A stretch of 64,000 nt of DNA from Flavobacterium phragmitis (GCF_900112575.1 NZ_FOMH01000003.1:248001-312000), one strand, 5' to 3'; shown: positions 8,810 through 17,524, counted from the first letter of the stretch. Translations and numbers: made by a program. Notes: generated by a model from the letters alone, not told the origin.

Positions 8810-10282
8810 CTAATCTAACTTAAACCAATCTTTTACTTCATTTGTTATGGAATCTTTTATTTTAGGATTTTCAAATTCATTCGATGCAGGATTATATTCA
8901 TAATCTTTTTGCCATTTTTTATAATTCGAAGCTACTTTCTCAATCGCATCACAGATATAGAAAAGCTCTTCATTGGTCATAATTGGATGTAAGGACAAAC
9001 GAACCCAGCCTGGTTTATTCGTCTGATTTCGCTGTAATAATTCACTAGTAATTTCTGCCGATTTTTTCTCATTAATATTGAAAAGGTAATGCGCATAAGT
9101 ACTCGCACACGACCAGCCACCGCGAACCTGAATTCCGAAACGGTCGTTCAAAAGTCTTACAATCAAATTGTAATGAATATCTTCAATCACAAAGGAAACA
9201 CAGCCAATTCTTTCTGTTGTTAAATCTCCCAGAATAGATAAACCTTGAATTTTTTGAAGTCTCGAAAAACAAAGATCAAGCAATTCTTTTTCTCTTTTTT
9301 TGATATTTTCAACTCCCATTTGCTCTTTTAATTCTAAAGCCAACGCTACTCTAATTACCTGCAAAAATCCTGGAGTACCTCCGTCTTCGCGAACTTCAAT
9401 CACATCACTGTAACAATATTTTCCCAACGGATTAGTCCATTTTACATTTCCTCCACCTGGATTATCTGGAAAATCAGATTGGTATAATTTTTCATTAAAA
9501 ACCAAAACTCCAGTAGTTCCTGGCCCACCCAAAAATTTATGAGGCGAAAAGAAAATTGCGTCCAATTGCTCTTCGGGATCTTTTGGATGCATATCAATTT
9601 TGACATAAGGTGCAGAAGCAGCAAAATCAACAAAACAAAGTCCGCCGTTTTGATGCATGATTTTCGCTAATTCATGATAAGGTGTAATAATTCCCGTAAC
9701 ATTAGAACAAGCTGTAAACGAACCTATTTTCAAGCTTCGGTCTGCATATTTTTTAATTTCCTCACAGAGCACTTTTGGATCGACCAAATTATTTTCATCA
9801 GGTGGTAAAATCACCACTTCGGCATTTGTCTCGTACCACGGAACCTGATTCGAATGATGTTCCATGTGAGTTATAAAAACCACAGGCCTGTCTTCTTTAT
9901 AATCTGTTCGCAAACCCATAATGCGCTGTAATTTTGATAAAGCAGCTGTCATTCCGGTTCCCGTAGTCACCAAAACATCAGATGCATTGGCATTTACCGC
10001 TTTTTTAATAATTTCTCTGGCATGTTGATAAGCATAAGTCGAAGCCTTTCCTGTTTGGCTTGAAAATGAATGTGTATTGGCAATCATTGGTCCCATTTTG
10101 TTTAGCATAATATCCTCGATCGGAACATATAATCTTCCGCTGGCAACCCAGTCGGCATAAACTATATTTTGTTCTCCGTAAACCGATTCAAAAGTATGAT
10201 CGATTCCTACTGTATTTTCTCTAAATTTAGAGAAGTAACACTCTAACTCAATTGGTTCTTTCGTTGTCTCAATAGCATTCAT
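8810..10282 (-). CDS. Class V aminotransferase (SufS/NifS-like PLP enzyme)
   Basis: A 490-residue fold-type I PLP enzyme. Recognisable elements are THMEHHSNQVPW (about 138-149), the PLP-contacting Asp219 in CFVDFAA, the Schiff-base Lys249 in FFSPHKFLGGPGTTG, and RGGWSCASTYAHYL near residue 390, which carries a Cys at about the place of the cysteine-desulfurase loop. It is longer than SufS (about 400 residues), with extra C-terminal sequence. Family members include cysteine desulfurases, cysteine lyases and isopenicillin-epimerase-like enzymes; the reaction is not resolved. It lies 97 bp downstream of the TlpA-like gene, in a unit headed by a SAM-I riboswitch, so a sulfur-related role is an inference from context. 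Confidence 0.85.
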   Translation of the reverse strand: MNAIETTKEPIELECYFSKFRENTVGIDHTFESVYGEQNIVYADWVASGRLYVPIEDIMLNKMGPMIANTHSFSSQTGKASTYAYQHAREIIKKAVNANASDVLVTTGTGMTAALSKLQRIMGLRTDYKEDRPVVFITHMEHHSNQVPWYETNAEVVILPPDENNLVDPKVLCEEIKKYADRSLKIGSFTACSNVTGIITPYHELAKIMHQNGGLCFVDFAASAPYVKIDMHPKDPEEQLDAIFFSPHKFLGGPGTTGVLVFNEKLYQSDFPDNPGGGNVKWTNPLGKYCYSDVIEVREDGGTPGFLQVIRVALALELKEQMGVENIKKREKELLDLCFSRLQKIQGLSILGDLTTERIGCVSFVIEDIHYNLIVRLLNDRFGIQVRGGWSCASTYAHYLFNINEKKSAEITSELLQRNQTNKPGWVRLSLHPIMTNEELFYICDAIEKVASNYKKWQKDYEYNPASNEFENPKIKDSITNEVKDWFKLD

Positions 10283-10379
10283 TTCCTTATCATTTTTAAT
10301 TAACTATATTCTATTACTGTTTTCATTATTTTTTTCCACTTTATTTCTCATCCGTCACAAGATTATGTGGAGCTGTTTC

Positions 10380-11369
10380 TTAAATCTTTTTATCTAAAAG
10401 CGATTTTAACGTCGCCTGTAATTCTTCTCCCTGAAGATTTTTAGCTACAATTACTCCTTTCGAATCGACTAAATAATTGCCCGGAATCGCTCTGATTCCG
10501 TATAATTTAGCCACTGCACTATTCCAGAAAAGTAAATCTGAAACATGTGTCCATGTCAAATTATCATCCTGAATTCCTTTGATCCAGTTTTCTTTCTTTT
10601 TGTCTAAAGAAATCCCGACAATGTTGAATCCTTTATCATGAAATTCTTTGTACGTTTTTACGATATTTGGATTTTCTCTTCGGCAAGGTCCGCACCATGA
10701 AGCCCAAAAATCGACTAAAGTGTAGCCTTTTAAATTTTCATAAAAGCGAATTGGTTTTCCATTTGGATCATTGGCTGTAAAATCAGGCGCTTTTTTTCCA
10801 ACTGCCAAACCGTCCAAAACGAGAGCTAAATCTTTTAGTTCTTTCACATAAGTGGTTGTCTGAAGACTTTTATCCAGCAAAGCAATATTTTCTCTAATTT
10901 GTTCCGGAGACAATCTATAAGACCAGTTTCTGTACAACACATAAGCCGAAACTATCGATTTTGGATTCTCTATAATGAATTTACTGATTTCCACATCTTT
11001 CGATTTTTTGTAAGTTTCAAACAAGTCCTGAGAAACCGAACCTTCTACAACAGAATTATTGTAATATTTCTTTGGGTTTAATTTTACCGTAATTGGTCCT
11101 TTTTCAAGAAAAACATACAACGGACTACTTTCTGTATTTACACTTAAACCGTACAATTCCGGCGTTTTTATTTTAGTCTTAAAACTAAAACTGCCATCTT
11201 TTACTTTTACCGAATCAATTGTGGTAAACATTTTATTGTGAAATTTTTGCAGATAAACATACTGCGCTACAGTATCTACAACAGTTCCCTTTAATTGTAA
11301 ATTACTTTCCTGCGCCTGAGTTTGTGCAACTCCAAAAAATAGGGCAAAACCTAAGATTATTTTTTTCAT
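10380..11369 (-). CDS. TlpA-like thiol-disulfide oxidoreductase with DUF4369-like N-terminus
   Basis: A 329-residue exported protein. The signal peptide ends near QTQAQ (residue 19). The first half (about 25-130) has the beta-rich pattern of DUF4369 proteins (LKGTVVDT, VYLQKF, FSFKTK). The second half is a thioredoxin fold with the redox pair in DFWASWCGPCRREN near residues 220-233 and a cis-Pro loop (RAIPGNYLV) near residue 295. It should act as a periplasmic disulfide reductase. It is preceded on the same strand by a 31-codon ORF and a SAM-I riboswitch, and followed by the aminotransferase gene. Confidence 0.88.
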   Translation of the reverse strand: MKKIILGFALFFGVAQTQAQESNLQLKGTVVDTVAQYVYLQKFHNKMFTTIDSVKVKDGSFSFKTKIKTPELYGLSVNTESSPLYVFLEKGPITVKLNPKKYYNNSVVEGSVSQDLFETYKKSKDVEISKFIIENPKSIVSAYVLYRNWSYRLSPEQIRENIALLDKSLQTTTYVKELKDLALVLDGLAVGKKAPDFTANDPNGKPIRFYENLKGYTLVDFWASWCGPCRRENPNIVKTYKEFHDKGFNIVGISLDKKKENWIKGIQDDNLTWTHVSDLLFWNSAVAKLYGIRAIPGNYLVDSKGVIVAKNLQGEELQATLKSLLDKKI

Positions 11370-11470
11370 TATATTTTGATTTTAGTTTATGATTGGACAA
11401 AAGAATTCCTGAGACCTATTTCAAAATGGTCTTTAGAAAATGTTGTTTTTCAAAAATTACTGGGAGAATT

Positions 11471-11566
11471 TTACTTGTCGCGCATTCGAAAAAAGGCAAG
11501 ACTGTTTTCTTCGAACATTACATTCAAAAGTTCGTAACCGGCGTATAAAGTTGAATCTGTTTTCAT
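11471..11566 (-). CDS. Candidate 31-residue peptide downstream of a SAM-I riboswitch
   Basis: An ATG at 11564-11566 opens 31 codons ending in TAA at 11471-11473. The peptide begins MKTDSTLYAGYELL and ends NSLAFFRMRDK, with three methionines, no cysteine and no signal peptide. It starts 58 nt after the riboswitch and ends 101 bp before the TlpA-like gene on the same strand. It looks more protein-like than a random AT-rich frame (Gly, Tyr, Arg and Glu content), but no homology could be tested. It could be a regulatory leader, a small functional protein or a chance ORF. Confidence 0.5.
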   Translation of the reverse strand: MKTDSTLYAGYELLNVMFEENSLAFFRMRDK

Positions 11567-11624
11567 TTTAAAAAATAAAAAGTTTTACAAAGATGATCTT
11601 ATTCAGATTTTGAGGAAATCTTTT

Positions 11625-11721
11625 CTTATCTGTCCCGCAAAGCGGGAAGGATTTAGCACCTTATTCGGCAACAGGTTGCTAAGACGTCAATGGGCCTATT
11701 CCCTCGGTCTTTCTGGATAAA
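11625..11721 (-). promoter_or_regulatory. SAM-I (S-box) riboswitch
   Basis: Read on the minus strand, the order of S-box elements is intact: TTATCCAGAAAG (P1 and kink-turn side), GAGGGA, GGCCC, CTTAGCAACC, AAGGTGCTAA and then the P4 hairpin CCCGCTTTGCGGG, closed by GATAAG pairing back to the first TTATC. These blocks match the conserved core of SAM-I aptamers, which sense S-adenosylmethionine. No clear terminator follows, so the expression platform is unresolved. The downstream genes are a 31-codon ORF, a TlpA-like gene and a class V aminotransferase, which are not classical methionine biosynthesis genes. Confidence 0.87.
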
Positions 11722-11746
11722 TATCATTCAGAACTTTTCTGCGATA

Positions 11747-11754
11747 CAAATATA
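11747..11754 (-). promoter_or_regulatory. Possible -7 element upstream of the riboswitch
   Basis: TATATTTG on the minus strand fits the Bacteroidota -7 consensus TAnnTTTG and would start transcription about 20 nt before the aptamer. The matching -33 TTG is poorly spaced (12 nt), so this is tentative. Confidence 0.35.
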
Positions 11755-11906
11755 TATTAATTCTATCAAATAAGTAGCATTTAATATTGTTTTTTTTCAG
11801 AATTTATTTTTGAAGTCTTTTCAGCATCAATAAAAGCATTGAAAAACAATATTTTAAAATAAAAAAACTCATTCCTTTTTGAAATGAGTTTGTAGTTTAT
11901 CTGAGA

Positions 11907-12272
11907 TTATTTTTTGTTCTTTCTTCTTTTAGCACTTTCAGTCTGTAATTTTATACTGTCTTTTTGAATTCCACTTGAAGGCGTGTAGGTAGAACCATCT
12001 GTGGCACTTTCTCCTGGACCTGTTCCTGTGCCCGCTGTACTTTCAACTCCTTCTTTTTCCATATTCGTAATTTGAATACTCTTTGCTGCTGGTGATATAC
12101 CGCCCGAACTAGTACCCGTAACTTCTGTTGTATCTTTTGTTTGTTGCACCGTATCAACAGGGACAGAATTTGTATCTATTGTATCACTATAACCATCATT
12201 ATTTTTACAAGAAGAAAATAATCCGATAATAATTACCAAAAATAAGGCTTTCCATTTCAATAACGCTTTCAT
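11907..12272 (-). CDS. Small low-complexity lipoprotein, function unknown
   Basis: A 121-residue protein with a signal peptide and lipobox (IGLFSSC, Cys about 22). The mature part is rich in Thr, Ser, Gly and Asp (for example TGTGTGPGESATDG) and ends in a basic cluster, KRRKNKK. No domain is recognisable, and it is probably disordered and lipid-anchored. It lies alone between the riboswitch region and the BtuB-like receptor, on the same strand as both. I do not recognise the family. Confidence 0.65.
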   Translation of the reverse strand: MKALLKWKALFLVIIIGLFSSCKNNDGYSDTIDTNSVPVDTVQQTKDTTEVTGTSSGGISPAAKSIQITNMEKEGVESTAGTGTGPGESATDGSTYTPSSGIQKDSIKLQTESAKRRKNKK

Positions 12273-12424
12273 AATAAATGTTTTAAATATTTACAAATGC
12301 TAAGTAACTACTTATAAAACGGCTTATTTTACAGTATTTCTGATAAATTTTATATAACAGCAATTGATTTATTTTTCACTCTGATAATTATTCCGTAGAA
12401 ATGTTTCATCGGTAAAATAACGGA

Positions 12425-12463
12425 AATAGGGGCTGTCTTAAAAACTAAAAGACAGCCCCTATT
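12425..12463. terminator. Bidirectional terminator hairpin
   Basis: AATAGGGGCTGTCTT (12425-12439) and AAGACAGCCCCTATT (12449-12463) form a perfect 15-bp stem with a 9-nt A-rich loop, 17 bp beyond the stop codon of the BtuB-like receptor. It probably ends that transcript. Confidence 0.75.
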
Positions 12464-12480
12464 CTAACCAATAAAGTAAT

Positions 12481-14343
12481 TTAAAATGTAACTAATTTCA
12501 CTCCTAAAGTAAACCATCTCGAAGGCAGAGGCACCGCTCCTACTTCATAATAAGTCGCATTGAATATATTTTGTGCATCTAAAAAGATGGTGAATTTATT
12601 GATTGACTGACTTACTCTAAAATCATTTACCCAATAAGACGGTCCTGTGATTCTCTCGTTAAAACGGGTTGCAAACAAAACAGAGAAATTCTTAAACTGA
12701 TAATCTATTGTATTGGTAATTTGATGTTTTAAAGATGAAATAAGATACTTGGAGTATATTTCTGTACGGGAACTTTTAAATTCAGAATCCAAATAAGTGT
12801 ACGCTAAAAGAATGTTTAATCTAGAATCTTTAGAAAAATCAAATCTATAAGTGCCGCGTAAATTGATTCCGTTTGTGTTTAGATCTCCGGTGTTCTGACT
12901 TTGCCACGGCTGGGTCGTTAGATTACGCATCCAATCGATGTAATTATCAATTTTTCTGTAGAAATAATTGGCATTCAAACTCAATGCTTTTTTATTGTAT
13001 TTGAAACCAATTTCGCTCTGGAAAGCATTTTCTGAATCTAAATCGGCGTTTCCAATATTTCCTGTTTGTTTCAAATACAAATCTGTAAATGATGGAATTC
13101 TTTGGCTTGTTCCCACATTCCCAATAATTTTAAAGGCATCTGTAATTGCATAACTAGCATCAATTCCAGGATAAACCTGCCATTTGTAATCCGAATTATA
13201 ATTTAAATAAGTTCCAATGTTTACATCAAATTTTTCCGTAAAACTCGTTCTGTATTCAGCATAAACACCAACGTTTTCGCGATCGTGATCTCCGATATTG
13301 GAAGAATGAATGTTTTCGTTTCTAAATTCTGCTCCAAAACCAATTTCTCCTTTAGACAATTTCACTGTAGAGTTTAATTCTCCCGCAATCGAATTGGTAT
13401 AATGCTGGCTTCTTCCAACAGCTAAATTTGAGTTTCCTAAATAACGATAATCATCATAGTTATAACGATAGGTTACTCTTGGCATAATTTTCCAGTTTTC
13501 TGTAATAGCATGTTTCGACTGAATGTTGGCAAAAGTAGTCTGTACAATTTCAGTCGAATTGATATCACCCGGCGCTGCGTAGAATCCGTTAGCTCCAAAA
13601 CCATTTTTGATGTATCCGGCAGAACCTAAAATTTCATTAGAATCATTGATTTGTACATTTCCCTGATAGAAAATTTTATTGTTTTCAAATGCTGTATTGT
13701 ATCGGTAACCATTGCTTTTATCGTGAGAAGCAAAAATTAAATGCTGCTGTTTTTCTTTACCTAAAACAGCTCCAGCCTGAACTCCTGTCCCATAAAATGT
13801 ATCTCCTGTATCTCTTGTATCTTTTTCAAAGTTAGAACCCGCATAAGTACTTACTAAAAATCCAGAATCTGTTGTTTTTTTAGTGATAATATTAATCGCT
13901 CCCGTCAAACTGTTAATTCCATAAATTCTTGCAGCCGGTCCGCGAACCACCTCAATTCTTTCAATAACTTCAACCGGAAGAGGCAAATTCAGCATATTGT
14001 GAGCCGTTTGAGAATCTATTACTTTAGCTCCGTTTAATAAAACAACAGTCTGTTCAAAACTTCCTCCGTCAACACTGATATCTGCCTGAGTTCCAAATGG
14101 CCCTCTTTGTCTGATATCAACTCCATTGGCATATTGTAATACTTCCTGAAGTGTTCTTCCCGGAAGTTTCTTTATAGTTTCACTGCTGATCACATAAACA
14201 TTTCTGTTTTGCTTAGAAATAGGGGTATTAAAACGGTTTTCATTGATGATAACCTCGTTCATTTCATTGATGGAATCCTTTTTGGTCTGCGCATAAATGT
14301 TGGAACAAATTACTGCAAGGGCAGCAAAGTAGATTTTTTTCAT
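12481..14343 (-). CDS. BtuB-like TonB-dependent receptor
   Basis: A 620-residue receptor from the preferred start at 14343, where MKKIYFAALAVICSNIYAQ is a clean signal peptide; an upstream ATG at 14364 would add seven residues that spoil it. A TonB-box-like MNEVIINENR follows the signal. The plug domain holds VLQYANGVDIRQRGPFG and VERIEVVRGPAARIYG-type segments typical of the BtuB/FepA group, and the barrel ends in an aromatic residue (LGVKLVTF). The length matches cobalamin receptors, but no cobalamin riboswitch is visible. Divergence from a PLP-binding MocR regulator suggests another cofactor or nutrient. Confidence 0.85.
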   Translation of the reverse strand: MKKIYFAALAVICSNIYAQTKKDSINEMNEVIINENRFNTPISKQNRNVYVISSETIKKLPGRTLQEVLQYANGVDIRQRGPFGTQADISVDGGSFEQTVVLLNGAKVIDSQTAHNMLNLPLPVEVIERIEVVRGPAARIYGINSLTGAINIITKKTTDSGFLVSTYAGSNFEKDTRDTGDTFYGTGVQAGAVLGKEKQQHLIFASHDKSNGYRYNTAFENNKIFYQGNVQINDSNEILGSAGYIKNGFGANGFYAAPGDINSTEIVQTTFANIQSKHAITENWKIMPRVTYRYNYDDYRYLGNSNLAVGRSQHYTNSIAGELNSTVKLSKGEIGFGAEFRNENIHSSNIGDHDRENVGVYAEYRTSFTEKFDVNIGTYLNYNSDYKWQVYPGIDASYAITDAFKIIGNVGTSQRIPSFTDLYLKQTGNIGNADLDSENAFQSEIGFKYNKKALSLNANYFYRKIDNYIDWMRNLTTQPWQSQNTGDLNTNGINLRGTYRFDFSKDSRLNILLAYTYLDSEFKSSRTEIYSKYLISSLKHQITNTIDYQFKNFSVLFATRFNERITGPSYWVNDFRVSQSINKFTIFLDAQNIFNATYYEVGAVPLPSRWFTLGVKLVTF

Positions 14344-14361
14344 TTGGTCAATTTTTTTTGG

Positions 14362-14399
14362 CAAAAGTAGTATCTTGCCGTACTAATCAAGTATGCCAG
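14362..14399 (-). promoter_or_regulatory. Receptor promoter overlapped by a candidate MocR operator
   Basis: On the minus strand TTG (14388-14390), an 18-nt spacer and TACTTTTG (14362-14369) match the Bacteroidota promoter TTG-N17-23-TAnnTTTG. Within it lies an imperfect palindrome, TGCCGTACT-AATCA-AGTATGCCA (14376-14398), which also reads as two direct AGTAT...GCC half-sites. Placement between the two promoter elements and beside the divergent regulator start suggests an operator; binding is inference. Confidence 0.5.
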
Positions 14400-14409
14400 T
14401 TTTATAATT

Positions 14410-15897
14410 ATGAGTAGTCCGGTTGAAATTCCTTTTAAAAGCTTTATAGAGCTTAAGCCTGAAGAAAATACTGCCTTGTATCTTCAGATTGTTTTTGAAT
14501 TTATAAAAGCGATTCAAACTGGTTTTCTGCCTGAAGGAACAAAACTTCCCGGAACTCGTATTCTCTGTAAAGTATTGGATGTAAACCGAAATACTTTGAT
14601 TAAAGCTTTTCAGGATCTGGAATCACAAGGCTGGATTGAAACGCTTCCAAACAAGGGAACTTTTATTTTATCTCAGCAAAAACAAAAAAATAAAGCTGAG
14701 TTTACAACTTTAAAAAAACAAAATTCATCACAATTTGATTCAGGGTTTACTTTCCAGCGTTCTACGATTCTCGAAAATCCAATAGAAATCAGTAATCTAC
14801 CGTATCAGTTTAATGATGGAATGCCAGACTTACGTTTGGTTCAAACCGATGTTTTGGCGCGATTATATGTTTCAAAACTAAAAAGACATAAAACGACTAA
14901 AACCTACGAACAAATACAGCTTCGTTCACATTCTAATTTTAAGACGCAGTTTTCGAATTATCTGAATCTGACCAGAGGAATTCGCATTTCGACTTCTAAT
15001 CTTTTGACGACAAGCAGTCACGAAATTGGGTTATATCTTGTTACAAAAGTGCTCATCAATCCGGGAGACAAAGTGGTTGTGGCTTCTCCAGGTTATTACA
15101 TGTCCAATATGACATTAACCAATACTGGAGCACAGATTATTTCGATTCCCGTAAACGAAGATGGAATTGATACCAAACGTTTGAAAGAAATCTGTGAAAC
15201 ATCCCAAATCAAATTGTTATATCTTACTTCCAATTATCATTATCCAACCACAATTTTGCTCAGTGCTAAAAAGAGAATTGAAGTTTTGGAATTAGCCAAC
15301 CAATACGGATTTGTTATTCTGGAAGACGATTATGATTTTGATTTTCATTACGATAATAATCCTGTTCTGCCTTTAGCTGCTTTCGATTCTAACCAACGCG
15401 TCGTTTATATTGGTTCTTTTGGAAAATCACTTCCATCCGGATTCAGCTACGGATTTGTAGCCGCTCCGGCTGAGTTTATTAAAGAATTGGAAAAACATCA
15501 AAACATTCTAGAACCTAGTATTGATGTTATGAAAGAACAGGTTTTAACAGAATGGATTTCTGAAGGTGAAGCGCATCGGCTTTCGAAAAAAAACAAAAAA
15601 ATCTACAAAGAGCGAAGAGATTGTTTCGTTTCCTTGCTGAACGAAAATTTAAAAGGTAAAATAAAATTTAAAGTTCCACCGAGAGGATTAGCGATTTGGG
15701 TAGAATGGCTGGATGATTTTAATTTGATCAAATTTCAAAAAGAATGTGCTGCAAATAAGCTGTTTTTGCCCAAGACCATTTTATATCAGACAAAAGATTT
15801 AAGAGCTACTCGTTTAGGATTTGGACATTTAGAAAAAGAAGAAATGCAGAAAGTAGTTTCTATTTTAAAAACCTCATTAGAAACCACAATTCATTAA
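14410..15897 (+). CDS. MocR/PdxR-type transcription regulator (GntR HTH fused to aminotransferase fold)
   Basis: A 495-residue regulator. The N-terminal GntR-type winged helix (about 15-85) contains LYLQIVFEFIKAIQTG and LPGTRILCKVLDVNRNTLIKA-type helices. A linker leads to an aminotransferase class I domain (about 130-495) with EDDYDFDFHY and the PLP lysine in YIGSFGKSLPSGF near residue 341. MocR proteins use PLP or a PLP adduct as effector and often act on vitamin B6 or amino-acid genes. It is divergent from a BtuB-like receptor, 66 bp away, which is its most likely target. Confidence 0.9.
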   Translation: MSSPVEIPFKSFIELKPEENTALYLQIVFEFIKAIQTGFLPEGTKLPGTRILCKVLDVNRNTLIKAFQDLESQGWIETLPNKGTFILSQQKQKNKAEFTTLKKQNSSQFDSGFTFQRSTILENPIEISNLPYQFNDGMPDLRLVQTDVLARLYVSKLKRHKTTKTYEQIQLRSHSNFKTQFSNYLNLTRGIRISTSNLLTTSSHEIGLYLVTKVLINPGDKVVVASPGYYMSNMTLTNTGAQIISIPVNEDGIDTKRLKEICETSQIKLLYLTSNYHYPTTILLSAKKRIEVLELANQYGFVILEDDYDFDFHYDNNPVLPLAAFDSNQRVVYIGSFGKSLPSGFSYGFVAAPAEFIKELEKHQNILEPSIDVMKEQVLTEWISEGEAHRLSKKNKKIYKERRDCFVSLLNENLKGKIKFKVPPRGLAIWVEWLDDFNLIKFQKECAANKLFLPKTILYQTKDLRATRLGFGHLEKEEMQKVVSILKTSLETTIH

Positions 15898-15998
15898 CAA
15901 ACTGAAAATTATATAATTACCAACTAAAATCTTATAACAAAAAATAATATTTCGAAATTAACTTTGAAAGAGAGATTATAATCCAAATAAGGTTTTTT

Positions 15999-16481
15999 AT
16001 GGATATTTATGTGATTATAGAACTACTTTTAATTTCAATTGGCGCAACATCTGCCATGACTTGGTTTAGTTATGCCATGTCTGGAAGTTTTAGAGAACTG
16101 TACAAAGAACCAGTTCTTTTAAGTTTTGCATTAGAAAGAACGCACATTAGTCATTCGGAACGTTATCAAGAAACATGGGGATGGCTGATGCATTATGTTA
16201 TTGGGTTCCTATTTGTAATGGGATACCACATTATATGGGCAGAGAATATTTTGCCTCTTACGTTGTTAAGTACTCTTATACTAGGAGTTACAAGCGGAGC
16301 AATTGGTATATTCAGCTGGATATTTATATTTAAAATAACCAGATATCGAGCCCCAATTGATTTTAATGGTTGTTATATTCAGTTGTTCTTTGCCCATATT
16401 TTTTTCGCATTGATAGTCGCTTCATTTACTTTTATCTCGGAAATACTTTCAATTGTGGCAAAAAATTATGTCATCTTATAA
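15999..16481 (+). CDS. DUF2938-like four-helix membrane protein
   Basis: A 160-residue integral membrane protein with about four hydrophobic helices (near residues 4-24, 62-80, 86-110 and 123-150). The segments IGATSAMTWFSYAM, WGWLMHYVIGFLFV and LSTLILGVTSGAIGIF resemble the DUF2938 pattern of GATxxMD, GWxxHYxIG and a Gly-rich third helix. The assignment is from memory of the family pattern and is moderate. Function is unknown. It lies 101 bp after the MocR gene on the same strand and before a strong terminator. Confidence 0.6.
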   Translation: MDIYVIIELLLISIGATSAMTWFSYAMSGSFRELYKEPVLLSFALERTHISHSERYQETWGWLMHYVIGFLFVMGYHIIWAENILPLTLLSTLILGVTSGAIGIFSWIFIFKITRYRAPIDFNGCYIQLFFAHIFFALIVASFTFISEILSIVAKNYVIL

Positions 16482-16520
16482 AATATCTTAATACTATTTT
16501 ATGTCTTATTAGGACAAAAA

Positions 16521-16557
16521 ACAGGGCTGTTTCAAAAAGAAACAGCCCTGTTTTTTT
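16521..16557 (+). terminator. Intrinsic terminator
   Basis: ACAGGGCTGTTTC (16521-16533) and GAAACAGCCCTGT (16539-16551) form a perfect 13-bp stem with an A-rich 5-nt loop, followed by a T run. It lies 40 bp after the DUF2938-like gene. Confidence 0.85.
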
Positions 16558-16570
16558 AAGATATAATTCA

Positions 16571-16640
16571 CCTATGTGTTAGAAACTAGTTTCTTTCTTT
16601 GTTCTTTCGCAAAACAAAAAACCTATGTTTCTATGTGTTT
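16571..16640. repeat. Dispersed intergenic repeat, copy 2
   Basis: The left end CCTATGTGTTAGAAACTAG and the right end AACCTATGTTTCTATGTGTTT match the ends of the copy at 8684-8753; the cores differ. It lies between convergent genes, after a terminator and before the metQ stop codon. There is no ORF inside. Confidence 0.8.
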
Positions 16641-16671
16641 AAAAATTTTAACCCAAAGATAATCTTAATTG

Positions 16672-17484
16672 TTACCAGCCCTTTACAGCGCCACCTTTAA
16701 ATTCCTGTTCAGCAGCTTTTTCTACTTCTGGAGATTGAAAAGCCTGTAAAAACTGTTTTACCTTTTCATCATTTTTATTGTCCTCACGACTTACCACCAA
16801 ATTCACATACGGAGATTCCTTATCTTCCACAAATAAAGCATCGCGAGAAGGAACCAATCCCGCTGCAGAAGCAAAAGTATTATTGATAATCGCAATTGAG
16901 ACATTTTCATCATCCAAAGCTCTAGGTAATTGAGGTGCTTCTAATTCTAATATTTTTAAATTTTTAGGATTACTAACAATGTCGGTTACTTTTGGAAGCA
17001 ATCCAACGCCATCTTTTAACTTCAATAAACCATTTTTCTGTAAAAGCAATAAAGAACGTCCACCGTTTGTTGGATCATTTGGAATGATGATAGTGCTTTC
17101 GTTTTTCAGTTCAGAAAGATTTTTGATTTTTTTAGAATAGGCAGCAATCGGATATACAAATGTTTTTCCGATAATAGCCAGTTTGTAACCACGCTGTTTA
17201 GATTGTTCATCCATATATGGTTTATGCTGAAAAGCATTGGCATCAATATCTCCCTGACTTAAAGCTTCATTGGGAATTACATAATCGTTGAAAGAAACCA
17301 ATTCTACTTCTAAACCAAATTTTTCTTTGGCTACTTTTTTCGCTACTTCCGCTACTTTCAATTCTGGGCCAGAAGCCACACCTACTTTTATAAAATGAGG
17401 ATCGTTGTTTTTACTTTTTCCGCAGTTTGACAACACAAGCGCCAAAGCCAAAACTCCAGCTGTTTTCAAAATATTTAATTTCAT
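16672..17484 (-). CDS. metQ: Methionine ABC importer substrate-binding lipoprotein (NlpA/MetQ family)
   Basis: A 270-residue lipoprotein with lipobox LVLSNC (Cys21). The body follows the NlpA/MetQ pattern: IKVGVASGPELKVAEVAKKVA at the N-terminus, LSQGDIDANAFQHKPYMD near residues 74-91, and IPNDPTNGGRSLLLLQ near residues 134-149. In MetQ homologues these segments build the ligand pocket for D/L-methionine. The gene lies 40 bp after metI on the same strand and completes a metN-metI-metQ unit. The ligand is inferred from family and from the Met-rich leader peptide upstream of metN. Confidence 0.93.
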   Translation of the reverse strand: MKLNILKTAGVLALALVLSNCGKSKNNDPHFIKVGVASGPELKVAEVAKKVAKEKFGLEVELVSFNDYVIPNEALSQGDIDANAFQHKPYMDEQSKQRGYKLAIIGKTFVYPIAAYSKKIKNLSELKNESTIIIPNDPTNGGRSLLLLQKNGLLKLKDGVGLLPKVTDIVSNPKNLKILELEAPQLPRALDDENVSIAIINNTFASAAGLVPSRDALFVEDKESPYVNLVVSREDNKNDEKVKQFLQAFQSPEVEKAAEQEFKGGAVKGW

Positions 17485-17524
17485 AATTCCTATTTTTTTT
17501 TTAAAATTCTAAATTTTTAATTGA

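Noticed and set aside
14344..14409. Cobalamin riboswitch before the BtuB-like receptor
   Set aside because: The gap is only 66 bp and shows no B12-box; a cobalamin aptamer needs far more sequence.
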